Shown one piece after another: positions 1 through 11,700 of a stretch of DNA of 64,000 nt (within the stretch, counting starts at the first letter, position 1; the number at the start of each line of letters is the position of its first letter). Made by a program: the position numbers and the translations under genes. A model generated the notes under the pieces. The model did no database searches. It saw only the letters and a program-made list of their open reading frames with translations, and was not told the origin of the DNA. Source of the DNA: Labrys okinawensis (GTDB taxonomy: Bacteria > Pseudomonadota > Alphaproteobacteria > Rhizobiales > Labraceae); contig NZ_PUEJ01000013.1 of NCBI RefSeq assembly GCF_002982075.1, forward strand, positions 124,001 to 188,000, written 5' to 3'.

Positions 1-446
1 GCGATCAGCAGCAAGGCGACACCGACAAGGCCGGCCAGCGCCGCCGCGATCGCCGCCAGCCGCACCGGCGTGCCCAGCACGGCACGTGTCAGGAAGATCA
101 CGATCAAGGGCTGGATGGCGCCAATGGTCGCAGCCACGCCGCCCGGCAGCCGATAGGCCGCGATGAACAGCATTGTCAGGAAGAAGGCTATATTCAGGGC
201 GCCCAGGACCACGACCCGCCACCACCACTGTCCCGCCGGCAATTGCCGCACCAGCGCCAGCAGCAGCAGGCCGGCGGGGAGCGCCCTCAGCATCGCCACG
301 GTGATGGGGTAGCCAGGCGGCAGGAGCTGAGTGGTGACGATATAGGTGCTGCCCCATACCGCCGGCGCGATTGCCGTGAGCAGCACGTCGAAAGAACGGC
401 CATAGCCCATGATGCCGCCCGGGGAAGCCTGACTGAGACTGCTCAT
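1..446 (-). CDS. EamA/DMT-family transporter, C-terminus cut off by window edge
   Basis: Inner-membrane drug/metabolite transporter of the EamA type, probably an exporter of small metabolites; the substrate is not readable. About 148 codons are visible before the window edge. The N-terminal half shows four or five hydrophobic helices, and the first carries the family-typical APAVWGSTYIV stretch (around residues 27-37). A second hydrophobic block follows a proline-rich loop (LLPPGYP). The ATG lies inside the stop of the upstream nitroreductase (4-bp ATGA overlap at 443-446), so the two are almost certainly co-transcribed and translationally coupled. A divergent LysR gene is the likely regulator. 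Family call is firm, substrate unknown. Confidence 0.85.
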   Translation of the reverse strand, partial: MSSLSQASPGGIMGYGRSFDVLLTAIAPAVWGSTYIVTTQLLPPGYPITVAMLRALPAGLLLLALVRQLPAGQWWWRVVVLGALNIAFFLTMLFIAAYRLPGGVAATIGAIQPLIVIFLTRAVLGTPVRLAAIAAALAGLVGVALLLI

Positions 447-1102
447 GACAGCACCATCACCTCTTCCAGCGGCCGCCTCGGCTTCTGGGGCCAGTTGCCG
501 CCAGCCGCCAGACCGACGGCGACCAGCATCACCGGAATCTCTTCCGGTCGGAGGCCGAATTCCTCCCTGACCGCCTGGGGGTCGAAGCCCGTCATCGGTG
601 CCGAGGCAAGGCCCGATGCGGACGCAGCCAGGATCAGCGTGGCGGCTGCGAGGCTGGCGGAACGGATCGCCTCGTCGCGTTCGGCTTGGGGGTTGCCCTT
701 AAACTGCCGGCGGACCGCCTCCACCCAGCCTTCCGCCATGCCCTCGGGCATCAGGCCCGCCTCGACCGACGGGCGCAGCCTTGCGCCGAGATCGACGCTG
801 CCGGGTAAGGTGCCGCAGACGATGAAGGTGACGGCCGCCTCGCTCACCTTGGCCTGGCCATAGGCGGCTTCACGCAGGCGGGCCTTGGCTTGCGCCCCGC
901 GCACCGCGATGAAGCGCCAGTTCTGCAGATTGTAGGCGGACGGCGCCAGCGTCGCCAGCCTGACCAGTTCGCCGATCTCGTGTTCGGACAGGACATGTGA
1001 AGGATCGAAATGATTGGCCGACATCCGGTCTTCGATGGTCGATTTCCAATGCGCCTCGATCAGCGAGGCCTCGGCAACGGGGCTCTTGGCGAGAAAGGTC
1101 AC
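443..1102 (-). CDS. nitroreductase-family FMN oxidoreductase
   Basis: Small flavin-dependent NAD(P)H oxidoreductase fold, acting in the cytoplasm on quinone-like or nitro substrates. The sequence has the early TLAPSAYNLQNWRFIAVR block, which in this family contributes FMN and dimer contacts, and a glycine-rich C-terminal segment (around GFDPQAVREEFGL). Length is 219 aa from a GTG at 1102 with AGGTG five bases upstream; an in-frame ATG at 1024 (MSANHFD) is an alternative, but the region before it looks family-like. It is the first gene of a two-gene unit with the EamA transporter and is divergent from a LysR gene, a common arrangement for inducible detoxification. Confidence 0.85.
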   Translation of the reverse strand: MTFLAKSPVAEASLIEAHWKSTIEDRMSANHFDPSHVLSEHEIGELVRLATLAPSAYNLQNWRFIAVRGAQAKARLREAAYGQAKVSEAAVTFIVCGTLPGSVDLGARLRPSVEAGLMPEGMAEGWVEAVRRQFKGNPQAERDEAIRSASLAAATLILAASASGLASAPMTGFDPQAVREEFGLRPEEIPVMLVAVGLAAGGNWPQKPRRPLEEVMVLS

Positions 1103-1166
1103 GGCACACCTGCATCATGGGATCGCATCCGCGATCGAGGCCATGATTTTATGCAGCCACCACCAA

Positions 1167-1198
1167 GTGATAATATGCCATCAGATTACGATATTCAC
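1167..1198. promoter_or_regulatory. imperfect inverted repeat between nitroreductase and LysR genes
   Basis: GTGATAATAT and ATATTCAC form an imperfect inverted repeat around a 14-base AT-rich centre, 20 bp upstream of the LysR ATG. LysR regulators usually bind such sites in the divergent promoter region. Assignment rests on position and symmetry only. Confidence 0.35.
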
Positions 1199-1217
1199 TA
1201 CCACAGGTGTTCAATCG

Positions 1218-2123
1218 ATGGATCAATTGACGGCTTTCAAGGCTTTTCGCCAGGCGGTCGAGCGTGGCAGCTTTGCCGAGGCGGCCCGGGCCCTCGGGCT
1301 GTCGCCGGCAGCGGTCAGCAAGAATATCGGCGAACTCGAGGCGCATCTTTCGGTGCGCCTGTTCAACCGCACCACCCGCCGCATGAGCCTCACCGAAGCG
1401 GGCTCGCTCTATTATGAACGCGTACGCCAGATTCTCGACGATATCGACGATGCCGGCGCCTCCATCGGAGCCCTCATGCTGGCGCCGACCGGGCTCCTGC
1501 GTGTCAGTGCCCCCATGACCATGGCTCTCAGGCATCTCACCCCTGCCCTGCCGGCCTTTCTCGAGGCCAATCCCGGCCTGTCGCTGGACCTCAACATGGA
1601 CGACCGCCGGATCGACATCGTGAGGGAAGGCTATGACGTCGCCATTCGCGGCAGCGATATCCTGGAGGATTCCAGCCTCGTCGCCCGCAAATTGATGGCG
1701 GTTCCTCACATCGTCTGCGCGGCTCCGTCCTATTTCGCGCGAACGGGCCTGCCCTCCGCTCCTGACGATCTGCGCCAGCATAATTGCGTGCAGTTCAGCC
1801 TGTCGGGTCACGTCAATCACTGGACCTTCGCCAAGAACGGAGAAACCGTCGGCGTGCCGATCAAGGGACGCTACAAGGTGACATCGAGCGTGGCGGTGCG
1901 CGAGGCGCTGCTGGCCGGCTTCGGCCTCAGCCTCATTCCTCTCACCTATGTGGAAGAAGATCTGCGCGCCGGCCGCCTGCAACAGGCGCTGGTGGACTGG
2001 ACTGGAGTGGAGACCGCGATCTTTGCCATCTACCCCTCCAAGCGCCATCTCGTGCCCAAGGTCCGGGTATTCCTGGATTTTATCGTCGAGCAGTTCTCCC
2101 GCCCGGCTTTGCTCGATAATTGA
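1218..2123 (+). CDS. LysR-family transcriptional regulator
   Basis: LysR-type regulator of 301 aa. Residues about 1-60 form the winged helix-turn-helix (FAEAARALGLSPAAVSKNIGELEAHL), followed by the linker (LFNRTTRRMSLTEAG) and a type-2 periplasmic-binding-like effector domain (about 90-295). The GTTGLLRVSAP-like start of the effector domain and the SYFARTGLP motif place it in the large CrgA/DmlR-like subgroup. The start is the ATG at 1218; longer readings run into the intergenic region and precede the HTH with unrelated sequence. Divergent from the nitroreductase-EamA unit, which is its most likely target. Confidence 0.9.
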   Translation: MDQLTAFKAFRQAVERGSFAEAARALGLSPAAVSKNIGELEAHLSVRLFNRTTRRMSLTEAGSLYYERVRQILDDIDDAGASIGALMLAPTGLLRVSAPMTMALRHLTPALPAFLEANPGLSLDLNMDDRRIDIVREGYDVAIRGSDILEDSSLVARKLMAVPHIVCAAPSYFARTGLPSAPDDLRQHNCVQFSLSGHVNHWTFAKNGETVGVPIKGRYKVTSSVAVREALLAGFGLSLIPLTYVEEDLRAGRLQQALVDWTGVETAIFAIYPSKRHLVPKVRVFLDFIVEQFSRPALLDN

Positions 2124-2147
2124 GGATGGATGGCGATACCCAGCCCC

Positions 2148-2738
2148 TCAATCCCTCATCGCTTCCTTGAGGGCATCGATGATCACCCCGCTCGACCGAA
2201 TGCGGGCGACGCGCGGCAGGACGTGGTCGATCGAGAAGCGATGCATCTCCGCCGTCATGCTGCTGGTGGCGTCCTCGGCCACGATCGCGGCATAGTTGCT
2301 GGCAAAGGCATCGCGCACCGTCGCCTCGACGCCAAAATTGGTGGCGATACCGCTGATGATGACAGTGTCGACGCCGCGCCGACGCAGCTGCAAATCCAGT
2401 TCCGTGCCATAAAAGGCGCTCCATTGGCGCTTGGTGATCACCACATCGGCCTTCGACGGGTTGATTCTCGCATCGAAGGCAACCGCTTCGGCAGGCATTT
2501 TGTCCTCCGGCAGGATCATGGGCGCATCCACGGGAACCTTCACCACATCCCCATAGCCATCGGAAAAAGCCACCCTCACCAGGATGACCGTGCCGCCCGC
2601 CTTGCGCAGCGCCTTGCCGATTCGCAAAGACCGCTCGACGACATCCCCGCCCGAATGCGGCGCCACCGGCCGGCCGACGATCCAATTCTGGAGATCGATC
2701 ATCACGAGGGCGGTATGGCGGGGTTCCAGACGCAACAT
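2148..2738 (-). CDS. isochorismatase-like (cysteine hydrolase fold) protein lacking the Cys nucleophile
   Basis: Rossmann-like hydrolase of the isochorismatase/nicotinamidase superfamily, 196 aa. The catalytic Asp is in MIDLQN (residues about 14-19) and the Lys in ITKRQW (about 101-106). The third position, a Cys in nicotinamidase-type enzymes, falls in the motif ATNFGVEAT and is Gly. Isochorismatase-type members (EntB, PhzD) also lack the Cys and hydrolyse a vinyl ether by acid catalysis, so amidase activity is unlikely. A GGAG Shine-Dalgarno lies seven bases before the ATG. It stands alone; no siderophore or phenazine genes are nearby, so the substrate is unknown. Confidence 0.85.
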   Translation of the reverse strand: MLRLEPRHTALVMIDLQNWIVGRPVAPHSGGDVVERSLRIGKALRKAGGTVILVRVAFSDGYGDVVKVPVDAPMILPEDKMPAEAVAFDARINPSKADVVITKRQWSAFYGTELDLQLRRRGVDTVIISGIATNFGVEATVRDAFASNYAAIVAEDATSSMTAEMHRFSIDHVLPRVARIRSSGVIIDALKEAMRD

Positions 2739-3127
2739 GGCAAGCTCCGATAAACGTCAATGCGCTGGAACAAAGCGCGTTCACGACCGAACGCCCGTCT
2801 GCTCCTGCTCCTTGTTTCCAAGCCAATCCGACGAATTGGCTCGAGCGTCTTTGCGATTCCAGACGAGTTCGTTCAACCGCTCGACACTTAGGGCACCGCG
2901 AGGTGCCGGCGGAACGCGTCGTCAGTCATGGCCTTGCTACTATCCATGACTCACGACACGTCCGGGGTAGCCAGCCTTGTAGGGGCAGCCTGCCGCAAAG
3001 CTCAAGTCGACCAACCGGTCAAGCCTGGGCTACAAAAGGATAGGTGGTCCGGCGTGGAGACAAGCGCCTCATCGGCGATCTACGCGGCGGGCGACCCAGG
3101 TTTCAACGAGCAGGCAGTGCATCAACC
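2739..3127. other. intergenic stretch between divergent hydrolase and GNAT genes
   Basis: About 390 bp without a convincing gene. The only structure I see is a 7-bp inverted repeat AGCCAAT/ATTGGCT at 2821-2841 around a 7-base loop. Short readings here lack ribosome binding sites and family features. Confidence 0.5.
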
Positions 3128-3898
3128 ATGGCGGACAACAAGGACGTGCTGGCGCGGCGGGTGGAAGAGGCATGCCTGAACGGCTGGCCAGCCTTGAAGA
3201 CGGTATGGCTCGACGGCTGGCTGCTGCGCTTCTCGCATGGGTATACCAAGCGGGCCAACTCCATCAGCCTGCTCTGGCCCGGCGCGCGACAGCCGGGAGA
3301 GCAGATTCGCTCAGCCGAGGCATTTTACACCCACCATGGCCTGCCCACCATCTTTCGCCTGTCGAGCGTATCGTCGCAGGATATCGGCACCGCCTTGGAC
3401 GAGGCCGGATACGGACCGGGCGAAGATGAGAGCTGCGTGCTCTACCGCGACCTCGCTGCCGCACCGCCCTATGGTGAGCACGGCGTAGCCTTCGTGCAGC
3501 CGAGTCTTGACGACAGCTGGTTCGAGGCCCACGCACGGCTTCAGAAATTCTCCCCGGCGACTGCCGCTCATGCCCGAGCCCTGTTCGGCGCCGTCGCCGT
3601 TCCGGCCGGCTATGCAGTGTCGCCGGCCGAGGACGGCCGCCCCGCCGCCCTCGCCTTCGGTGCGGCGCACGATGGCATCGTCTGCATCAACGCGGTGGCG
3701 ACCGATCCCGCCTTCAGGCGCCGGGGCCATGCCTACAATGCGGTCAGCGCCCTGCTTGCCTGGGCTCGCGACGAGCAGGGTGCGAAAGGGGCCTGCCTGC
3801 CCGTGGTTGCAGGCAACGATGCCGGCCGGTCTCTCTACCGCTCGCTCGCCTTTTCTACAGAAATCAGCCGTTATTCCTATCGCCGGAAGGTTGCATGA
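3128..3898 (+). CDS. GNAT-family N-acetyltransferase
   Basis: Acetyl-CoA-dependent acyltransferase of 256 aa. The C-terminal third is a GNAT core: INAVATDPAFRRRGHAYNAVSALLAWA carries the acetyl-CoA pyrophosphate-binding R/Q-x-x-G-x-A pattern (RRRGHA), and LPVVAGNDAGRSLYRSLAF matches the last helix and strand. The N-terminal ~120 residues look like a divergent second GNAT-like lobe (LKTVWLDGWLLRFSHGYTKRANS), as in two-lobe members of the family. Start chosen at the ATG at 3128; a longer reading from 3044 adds arginine-rich sequence with no family resemblance. Substrate unknown. Confidence 0.85.
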   Translation: MADNKDVLARRVEEACLNGWPALKTVWLDGWLLRFSHGYTKRANSISLLWPGARQPGEQIRSAEAFYTHHGLPTIFRLSSVSSQDIGTALDEAGYGPGEDESCVLYRDLAAAPPYGEHGVAFVQPSLDDSWFEAHARLQKFSPATAAHARALFGAVAVPAGYAVSPAEDGRPAALAFGAAHDGIVCINAVATDPAFRRRGHAYNAVSALLAWARDEQGAKGACLPVVAGNDAGRSLYRSLAFSTEISRYSYRRKVA

Positions 3899-4009
3899 CC
3901 GCCGGGCAGCCTTGTCCAGGATGCATGCCTTTTTAGCCATCGCATTGATCGATATATCGAATTTTCGCGACCACTTTAATTTACGTTATTTTTATGTATT
4001 GAAATCTAT

Positions 4010-4038
4010 TTGACAAATTGCGCGCGAGAACCGATATC
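4010..4038 (+). promoter_or_regulatory. candidate promoter of the sulfite-reduction operon
   Basis: A consensus -35 box TTGACA (4010-4015) stands at the edge of an AT-rich block (about 3950-4015), followed after 17 bases by GATATC (4033-4038), a weak -10. It lies 31 bp before the first gene. The -10 match is poor, so the -35 and the AT-rich tract carry the call. Confidence 0.4.
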
Positions 4039-4068
4039 GTGGACGAATTCCAAAAAGGGGTTTTCGTC

Positions 4069-4370
4069 ATGCCGCTCGCTATCACAGCCAACCGCCTCAG
4101 GGATGGGCGCGTGGTGTTCCGCACCCCCAGCGGCAGCTGGTCGCTCGACGTGGCCGACAGCGCCATCGAACCCGATCAGGCCACCGCCGATGCGATCCTT
4201 GCCAGCGTCAACGCCGCCGCCAATGAGCAGGACGTCGTCGAGATCTACGCCGTCGAGCTCGACGTCAGCGGCGAGAGGCCCCGTCCCGCCAAGCTGCGCG
4301 AAGCCATCCGGGCGCTGGGCCCGACCATCGCCTATCTGCCCAAGACCGAACTCGCCGAGGCTGCCGAATA

Positions 4371-4371
<1 letters not shown>
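4069..4371 (+). CDS. DUF2849 protein, first gene of the cys operon
   Basis: Small cytoplasmic protein of 100 aa matching the DUF2849 family, which is found next to sulfite reductase in Rhizobiales. Features are the N-terminal block ITANRLRDGRVVF and the SWSLDVADSAI segment. The ATG at 4069 is preceded by AAGGGG at the right distance; the upstream reading from 4018 would run through the promoter. Its stop overlaps the cysI start by one base (TAATG). Function has not been established as far as I know; the context suggests an accessory role in siroheme/sulfite reductase function or regulation. Confidence 0.88.
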
Positions 4372-6021
<1,650 letters not shown>

Positions 6022-6038
<17 letters not shown>

Positions 6039-6789
6039 TCTTTCGGTCGCTTCCGTGAACCTCGATTTGGCCAACCCAGCCATCGATCCGGAAGCGCAGG
6101 CGCTCGCCCTGGCGGCGCAATATCACAATGCCGATGCGCAGACCGTGCTGCGCGCGGCGCTGTCGCTCTACAAGGACGGCATCGCCCTGGTGTCGAGCTT
6201 CGGCGCTGAATCGGCTGCCCTCCTCCACATGGTGGCGGAAATCGACCGTGCCACGCCGGTGATCTTCCTCGATACCGGCCGGCTGTTCAGCCAGACCCTG
6301 CTCTATCGCAACGAACTCGCCCGCCGGCTCGGCCTCACAGACCTGCGCACGGCCTCGCCTCGCCAGGCGCTGGTGCAACAGGAAGACTCCGACCGGCTGC
6401 TGGCCTACAGCAATCCGGACATGTGCTGCTGGATCCGCAAGGTCGACCCGCTCGACACCGCGCTTGAGCCCTTCTCGGCTTGGATCACCGGCCGCAAGCG
6501 CCATCAGGCTTCGACTCGCGCGGCCCTGCAATATTTCGAGGCGGATGCCGGACGCATCAAGGTCAATCCGTTGGCGGACTGGACCTCCAAGGACGTGACG
6601 GACTATCTCGAACGCCACGACCTGCCGCCGCATCCCCTGGTCGCCGAGGGCTACCCCTCGATCGGCTGCATGCCCTGCACCAGCCGCGTCGCCGAAGGCG
6701 AGGATGCCCGCGCCGGACGCTGGCGCGGCAAGTCCAAGGTCGAATGCGGCATTCATGTTTCGCCTGAAAAGGCTGGAAGTGGTATCTAA
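6022..6789 (+). CDS. cysH: assimilatory adenylyl-sulfate (APS) reductase, [4Fe-4S] type
   Basis: Thioredoxin-dependent reductase of 255 aa making sulfite from APS. An N-type ATP-pyrophosphatase fold begins with LVSSFGAESAALLH (PP-loop region). Two cysteine pairs, Cys135-Cys136 (MCCWIRK) and Cys216-x2-Cys219 (CMPC), are the cluster ligands that mark the APS-reducing class. Cys242 in ECGIH is the catalytic cysteine of the C-terminal tail. The start is the ATG at 6022 behind GGAGG (6011-6015), inside the end of cysI. A much longer open frame extends upstream through cysI and is not coding. Confidence 0.94.
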
Positions 6790-6848
6790 GAGATAGCTTC
6801 CATACAGTTGAGAAGCCTGCGCTTTGCGTGGGGATTTAGGAGACGCGC

Positions 6849-7349
6849 GTGCCCCTCTGGAAGAACGGCCAATTCGAGGCTGACATCTATAAGCTGGCCG
6901 GAGACGAAGAGGCCCTGCCGGACGGGGCCGTCATCGTCTCGCTGAAGCGCTTCCTGGCAGAAAGGGACAGTCTTGCCACCCGCAACGCCCCGGTCGGTGT
7001 GGTGCTGCAGCCGGCCGATGACATCGAGCTGCTGGCCGATGCCTTGCCGAATCTGCCGCTGCTGGCCCTCGCCTTTCCCAAATTCGGCGACGGCCGGGCC
7101 TTCTCCCTGGCACGTATCGCGCGGGAACGTTATGGCTTCGCCGGCGAGCTCCGGGCCGTCGGCGACATCCTGTTCGACCGCATCGCCTATATGATCCGCT
7201 GCGGCTTCGACGCCCTTGACATCAGCAACGGCCCGACGATCGCCGCGCTCGAGGCCGGCAAGGTGCCAGTCTCGCATACGCGCTACCAGCCGACCGGCGG
7301 CGACGGAGCACAGCCCGACAAGCTCAAGCCCTGGCGCCGGCTCGGATAG
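6849..7349 (+). CDS. DUF934 protein of the sulfite-reduction operon
   Basis: 166-aa cytoplasmic protein of the DUF934 family, which regularly follows cysI/cysH in proteobacteria. The conserved C-terminal block is present (RYGFAGELRAVGDILFDRIAYMIRCGFDAL). It starts with GTG at 6849 behind TTAGGAGA. A 59-bp gap separates it from cysH, so it is probably the last gene of the operon. Role unproven; the family is usually described as an oxidoreductase-associated sulfur-assimilation protein. Confidence 0.88.
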   Translation: MPLWKNGQFEADIYKLAGDEEALPDGAVIVSLKRFLAERDSLATRNAPVGVVLQPADDIELLADALPNLPLLALAFPKFGDGRAFSLARIARERYGFAGELRAVGDILFDRIAYMIRCGFDALDISNGPTIAALEAGKVPVSHTRYQPTGGDGAQPDKLKPWRRLG

Positions 7350-7459
7350 CAAAGACGTCGCGGCGCGGGAGGCTGTCCGCCCTCGTAACGATCATCTGCA
7401 ACCATCAAGCTTGCCCTGGACGGTGTATCGGCCCAAACTAACCGGGAATCGGAGGCTGC

Positions 7460-7810
7460 ATGCTCTCATTCCAGGTGATGTTCATTCGGGCCATGTCTTC
7501 GGTCCTCGAAACCAGCCAGGCCAGCGCCGTCACCATCGGCCATCGTATGCCCATCCTGGCGACGCTGCCATTCTGGCCCCACCCCGACAATCTGATAGAA
7601 GCCAGCCGCATGGTGACCGAGAAGTTCGAGGCCCTTGCGGAAGGTGCGGTCGCGGCAACGGACGAAATGGCGCAACTGGGGCTGCGCGCCGCCTTCGGCG
7701 AGGCCGATGCGCGTGACCTGGCTTCCGGCCTGATGTCCGTCGCCGTCGCGGCAGCCCGTCCGGCTGAGCGGCGGGTACGGGCCAATGCCAGACGCCTCTC
7801 GCGGCATTGA
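7460..7810 (+). CDS. small helical protein, phasin-like
   Basis: 116 aa, predicted almost wholly helical and alanine-rich, with no signal peptide. The pattern MVTEKFEALAEGAVAATDEMAQLGLRAAFG resembles the amphipathic helix region of phasin-like proteins, but there is no decisive motif. GGAGG at 7449-7453 gives a well-placed ribosome binding site. Readings on the other strand over the same bases lack such a site. It stands alone between the cys operon and a methyltransferase. The function is not known; phasin-like is a shape-level comparison only. Confidence 0.55.
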   Translation: MLSFQVMFIRAMSSVLETSQASAVTIGHRMPILATLPFWPHPDNLIEASRMVTEKFEALAEGAVAATDEMAQLGLRAAFGEADARDLASGLMSVAVAAARPAERRVRANARRLSRH

Positions 7811-7926
7811 CGCCGTGCGCTCCGCAGATAATCGAATCGGAAGGATCTTCATCCCCGGCGGAAAGGGATGACGGAGCACTTGTTTGCGAACAATTCCCAG
7901 GCGGCTTGCTCTAGCGTACGCGGACC

Positions 7927-8754
7927 ATGGAAAAGATTTCTCTGAGCCAGGAGAAGGAAACCCTTCTCATCACCCTCTACGCCAAGGGTGAGGAAAGCCG
8001 CCTGCCGGACTCGCTCTTGCAGGACCGTTTCGCGGCTTCTGCGGTCGATCGGATCGATTACGACTTCTCGCGCCTCGGCATCAATCGCGACATGATGATC
8101 GGGCTGGCGATGCGTGCCCACATCCTGGACAACTGGGCCCGCGCCTTCCTCGCTTTTCACCCCGAGGCGATCGTGCTGCATCTGGGCTGCGGCTTGGACT
8201 CGCGCGTCTTCCGCATCGATCCGCCAGCCACCGTGCGCTGGTTCGACGTCGACTATCCCGAAGTCATCGAACTCAGGCGGCGGCTCTATCCCGAGCGCGC
8301 GGGCTACCAATTGATCGGATCATCCGTCACCGATCCCGCCTGGCTCGAGGCCATTGCGCCTGAAGGCCGCCCGGCTCTGATCCTTGCCGAAGGCATGTTT
8401 CCCTATCTGCCGGCCGACCAGGCCATCCCCCTGCTCGACCGGCTGGCCAGCCATTTTCACAATGGCGAGATCGCCTTCGATGCCTATAACAGCCTCGGCC
8501 TGCGCATGATCCGCAAGCAGCCTTCGGTGCGCGCCACCGGTGCGCAGCTGAACTGGAGCCTTGGCGACCCCCATGACATCGAGCGGCAGGTCCCACGGCT
8601 CAAGCTCATGCAGGAATTGCTCGCTTACGACAGCCAGGGTTACGACCCGGCGCAGATCGCCAGAATGTCGCGCTCGGCCCGCCTGGCCGTCTGGCTATTC
8701 AAGGCCATTCCCGCCCTCGGCCGGGTTGGCCGGCTGCTGCGCTACAGGTTCTGA
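7927..8754 (+). CDS. class I SAM-dependent methyltransferase (LCM/TcmP-like O-methyltransferase)
   Basis: 275-aa methyltransferase. The SAM-binding glycine loop is VLHLGCGLDSRVFRI (about residues 78-92), followed by the acidic motif WFDVDYPEVIELRR (about 104-117), characteristic of the leucine-carboxyl-methyltransferase/TcmP group. ALILAEGMFPYLP is motif IV. Members act on polyketide carboxylates or hydroxyls, but none of the surrounding genes suggest a polyketide pathway. Substrate unknown. It converges on the large AsmA-like gene with only 45 bp between. Confidence 0.88.
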   Translation: MEKISLSQEKETLLITLYAKGEESRLPDSLLQDRFAASAVDRIDYDFSRLGINRDMMIGLAMRAHILDNWARAFLAFHPEAIVLHLGCGLDSRVFRIDPPATVRWFDVDYPEVIELRRRLYPERAGYQLIGSSVTDPAWLEAIAPEGRPALILAEGMFPYLPADQAIPLLDRLASHFHNGEIAFDAYNSLGLRMIRKQPSVRATGAQLNWSLGDPHDIERQVPRLKLMQELLAYDSQGYDPAQIARMSRSARLAVWLFKAIPALGRVGRLLRYRF

Positions 8755-8799
8755 CCGGCGCGAGCCGCGGGAGACCGCACGGCAGGCGACCCGAAACCC

Positions 8800-11700
8800 T
8801 CAATTCGACTGCTTCTGGAACTCGAAGATCTTGCGCAGGAAGCCCGGCGCAATCGCCGAGAGCGGATTGACCGTGAGGACTGGCGCGTTGACCCGCCCCG
8901 ACACCTTGAAGTTGATGGCGAACAGGCCGCCATATTGACCGCCGCTGAGCAACCCGCCGATGAGCGGTATCTTGGAGAAGATGTTGTTCAGGGCATAAGC
9001 AGGCACGAAGGTGCCGGTGAGGTTGACCCTGTCGGTGCCGTAGTCGAGGTCTCCCGATAGGCTGACGCCGACATCCGGGCCCCAGACGACCGAATCCAGG
9101 ATGCCGATCCGCGAAGCAGTCCGGGTGAAGGCGAGTTCGAGCCTGGTGAACTGGGCGGAATCGCCGCTGCCGGGCGCGTAGGAGGAGAGCTTGCCCGCAT
9201 TCTTCAACGTGTCGCGGTATTGTCCCAGGGCCGTCTCGTTCTCCACCGCGAAGCTGCGCATCACAAGGCGGCCACGCATATTGTCGATCACCGGCGAGAA
9301 GCGGGCGCCGAGCGCGCCGCCGCGCAGGCGGGTATAGAGATCCAGGAAGCGCATGACGGCGCCGGCATTGGTGGACTGGACCGTGACCAGATTGCCGCTG
9401 CGCCCCTCATTGCCCAGCGAGGCGGTGACCTGGCCATTGGCTAGCCTGCCGCTGAGATCGAGCTTGCGGATCGTCGTCCCCTTGCTGTCCAGCAACAGGC
9501 CGAGATCGGCGACGCTCTCGTCATTGAAGCCGACCACCTGGCCGATCCGGATATCGGCATTGATGCTGGTGCTCGCACTGCTCCCCTTGGCGCGCTTCTG
9601 CAGCATCGACAGCAGCGGGCGAGCATCGAGCCGATTGCCACGCACGAAGACCTTCCAGCCATTGCCGAGCGGCTCGAAAACGCCCTGGAAATCATCGCCC
9701 GGCGACAGGCTGATCATATCCATCATCGCCTTGCGAAGCTTGTTGTCCGGGCCGATCGTCACGGTGCCGCGCAGCGAGACGGGCCCGCTCTCCACCGTCA
9801 GCTTGTCGAGCGTGCCGCCGCCCTTGTCGGCTGGGTCCCAACTGAAGCTGATCCGGCCCGGGGCGCCGGCCGGCTTCTGCCAGCCCGGCAACAGGTCCTT
9901 GATGCGCACCGCCGCCAGATCGATATCCACGTCGTAGCGAGGGTCACGCGGATCGGCGACCGGATGGATGTCGGCCTGGATCGGTCCCGTCAGCGCGTCG
10001 CCGAAATCGAAGCCCTTACGCTTTCGCGTCGCCTCGTCCAGGATGACGCTGAGGGCCATTTGCGGCTCCTGGCCCTCGGCCTTGCGCAGGTCGAAATTGG
10101 CCGGCAGCCCATCGAACACGCCCTTGCCGGTGAGCAGCATCAACCCCGGCTCGAGCGAGAGCTTCATCGTGCCGTTCTGCAGGCTGCTGCCGGCAACATG
10201 GTCGATCGACATTTCCTGCACGCCGCCCGTGATCGCGTATTTGATGTCCTCGGGGCGAGGATGGTCGATCAGAGGCAGGTCGAGCTTGACCTTGAGATCC
10301 GCGGTGCCGTTGACCTCGTCGGGACGAATATCCAGGCCCTTGGCGGCCTCGGCCAGCGGCGGCATGGTCATCAGCTTGGCCACGGCCTGCGCCGGGCCCT
10401 TCACCCCGAAGACCGCGGACTGGTTCGGCGGTTTCAGAGCGAAATCGCTGATCGAATAGGTGCCATCCGCCAGGGAGAGCGTACCGGTGTCGCCGGTCTC
10501 GACGGACGCGCTGTCGACATGGACACTAAGACGGCGGCCGGAGAAATCCACCCTGCCCTCGACCTCGCTGATCGGCGGCAGCGTATCGACGATCTGGACG
10601 ATGCCTTTCGACATCGGGACGGAACCCGAAAGCGCTTCGTCGGGCAAGGGCGGCGTCTTGCCATTGACCGATGCCAGCGCCCCTTGCGGAATTGCGAGCT
10701 TGAGCGTTGCTCCGTCGACGATACCGGCCTTGATATGATCCTCCAGCCAGATCTTGATCTCCGGCACCGAGAAGACGGGCCATACCCGGTTCAACGCCAC
10801 CGCCGACAGGGTCCTGGCTTTCGCCGTCAGGTCGATCGCGGGGGTCTTGCCGCCGAAGCCGATCGCACCGCTGAAATCGATGGCGACCGTCGGCCCCTGC
10901 ACCTCGCCCTTGTCCAGGCTGAGGCGATTGGTGGCGGGATCATAGCGCCCGCTAAGGCCGATGCGGTCGAGTTTCAGCGGTGGCCGCTCCTCGCGGCGGC
11001 TCGCCAGAAGCACGTCCGGCGCCTGCAGATCGTAAGTCCACACCGGCCCTGTCGCCTCGGAAGGCGGAACGACCTTTCCCTTGAAATCCAGGATGCCCTC
11101 GCCCGACTTGACCATCGCCTGGCCGATCTGAATGGCGCCGGCGGCCTTGTCCCAGTTCAGGCTGACCTGAGCGCCATCGAACACGAAGGGAGGCTCCTTC
11201 GGCTCGACATTCCAGCTGCCGCCGGCACTGGCGATGTTGACCTGCGCCATCTCAACCGAACCATCCGGATTGATGCTGGCACGAGCCAGCACATCGAAGG
11301 AGGCCTTGACCGATGGCTGCTCGACACCCGGCGCCAGAGCCGCCACGAGTTCTGTGACCCCGATATTGCTGGCCTTGATGTCGATCGAGCGCGGCTCGCC
11401 GTCGCCGCCTTCCGTGGTGGCGTTGATGGAGCCTCCCGCGGCGGCCAGAGCCACCGACAGGCCACCGGCGGCGGCGGTACGGCGGACGGTCAGGTCGATA
11501 CCGCGATGGACGACGTCGTGCCCGATCGCCTGGTCGTGCACCGCCAGCGCGGCGTCACGCAGCTCGACCCTGTCGATCGAGCCGACCGAGGCGATCATCG
11601 TGTCGAAGCCGTTGAGAACCGCGGCAAGCGACAGGGCCCCTCCCGCGGGGGGCGCCGTGCTGTCGACCCCGGCCTGGAGCGTGAACCGGCCGTCGATGCT

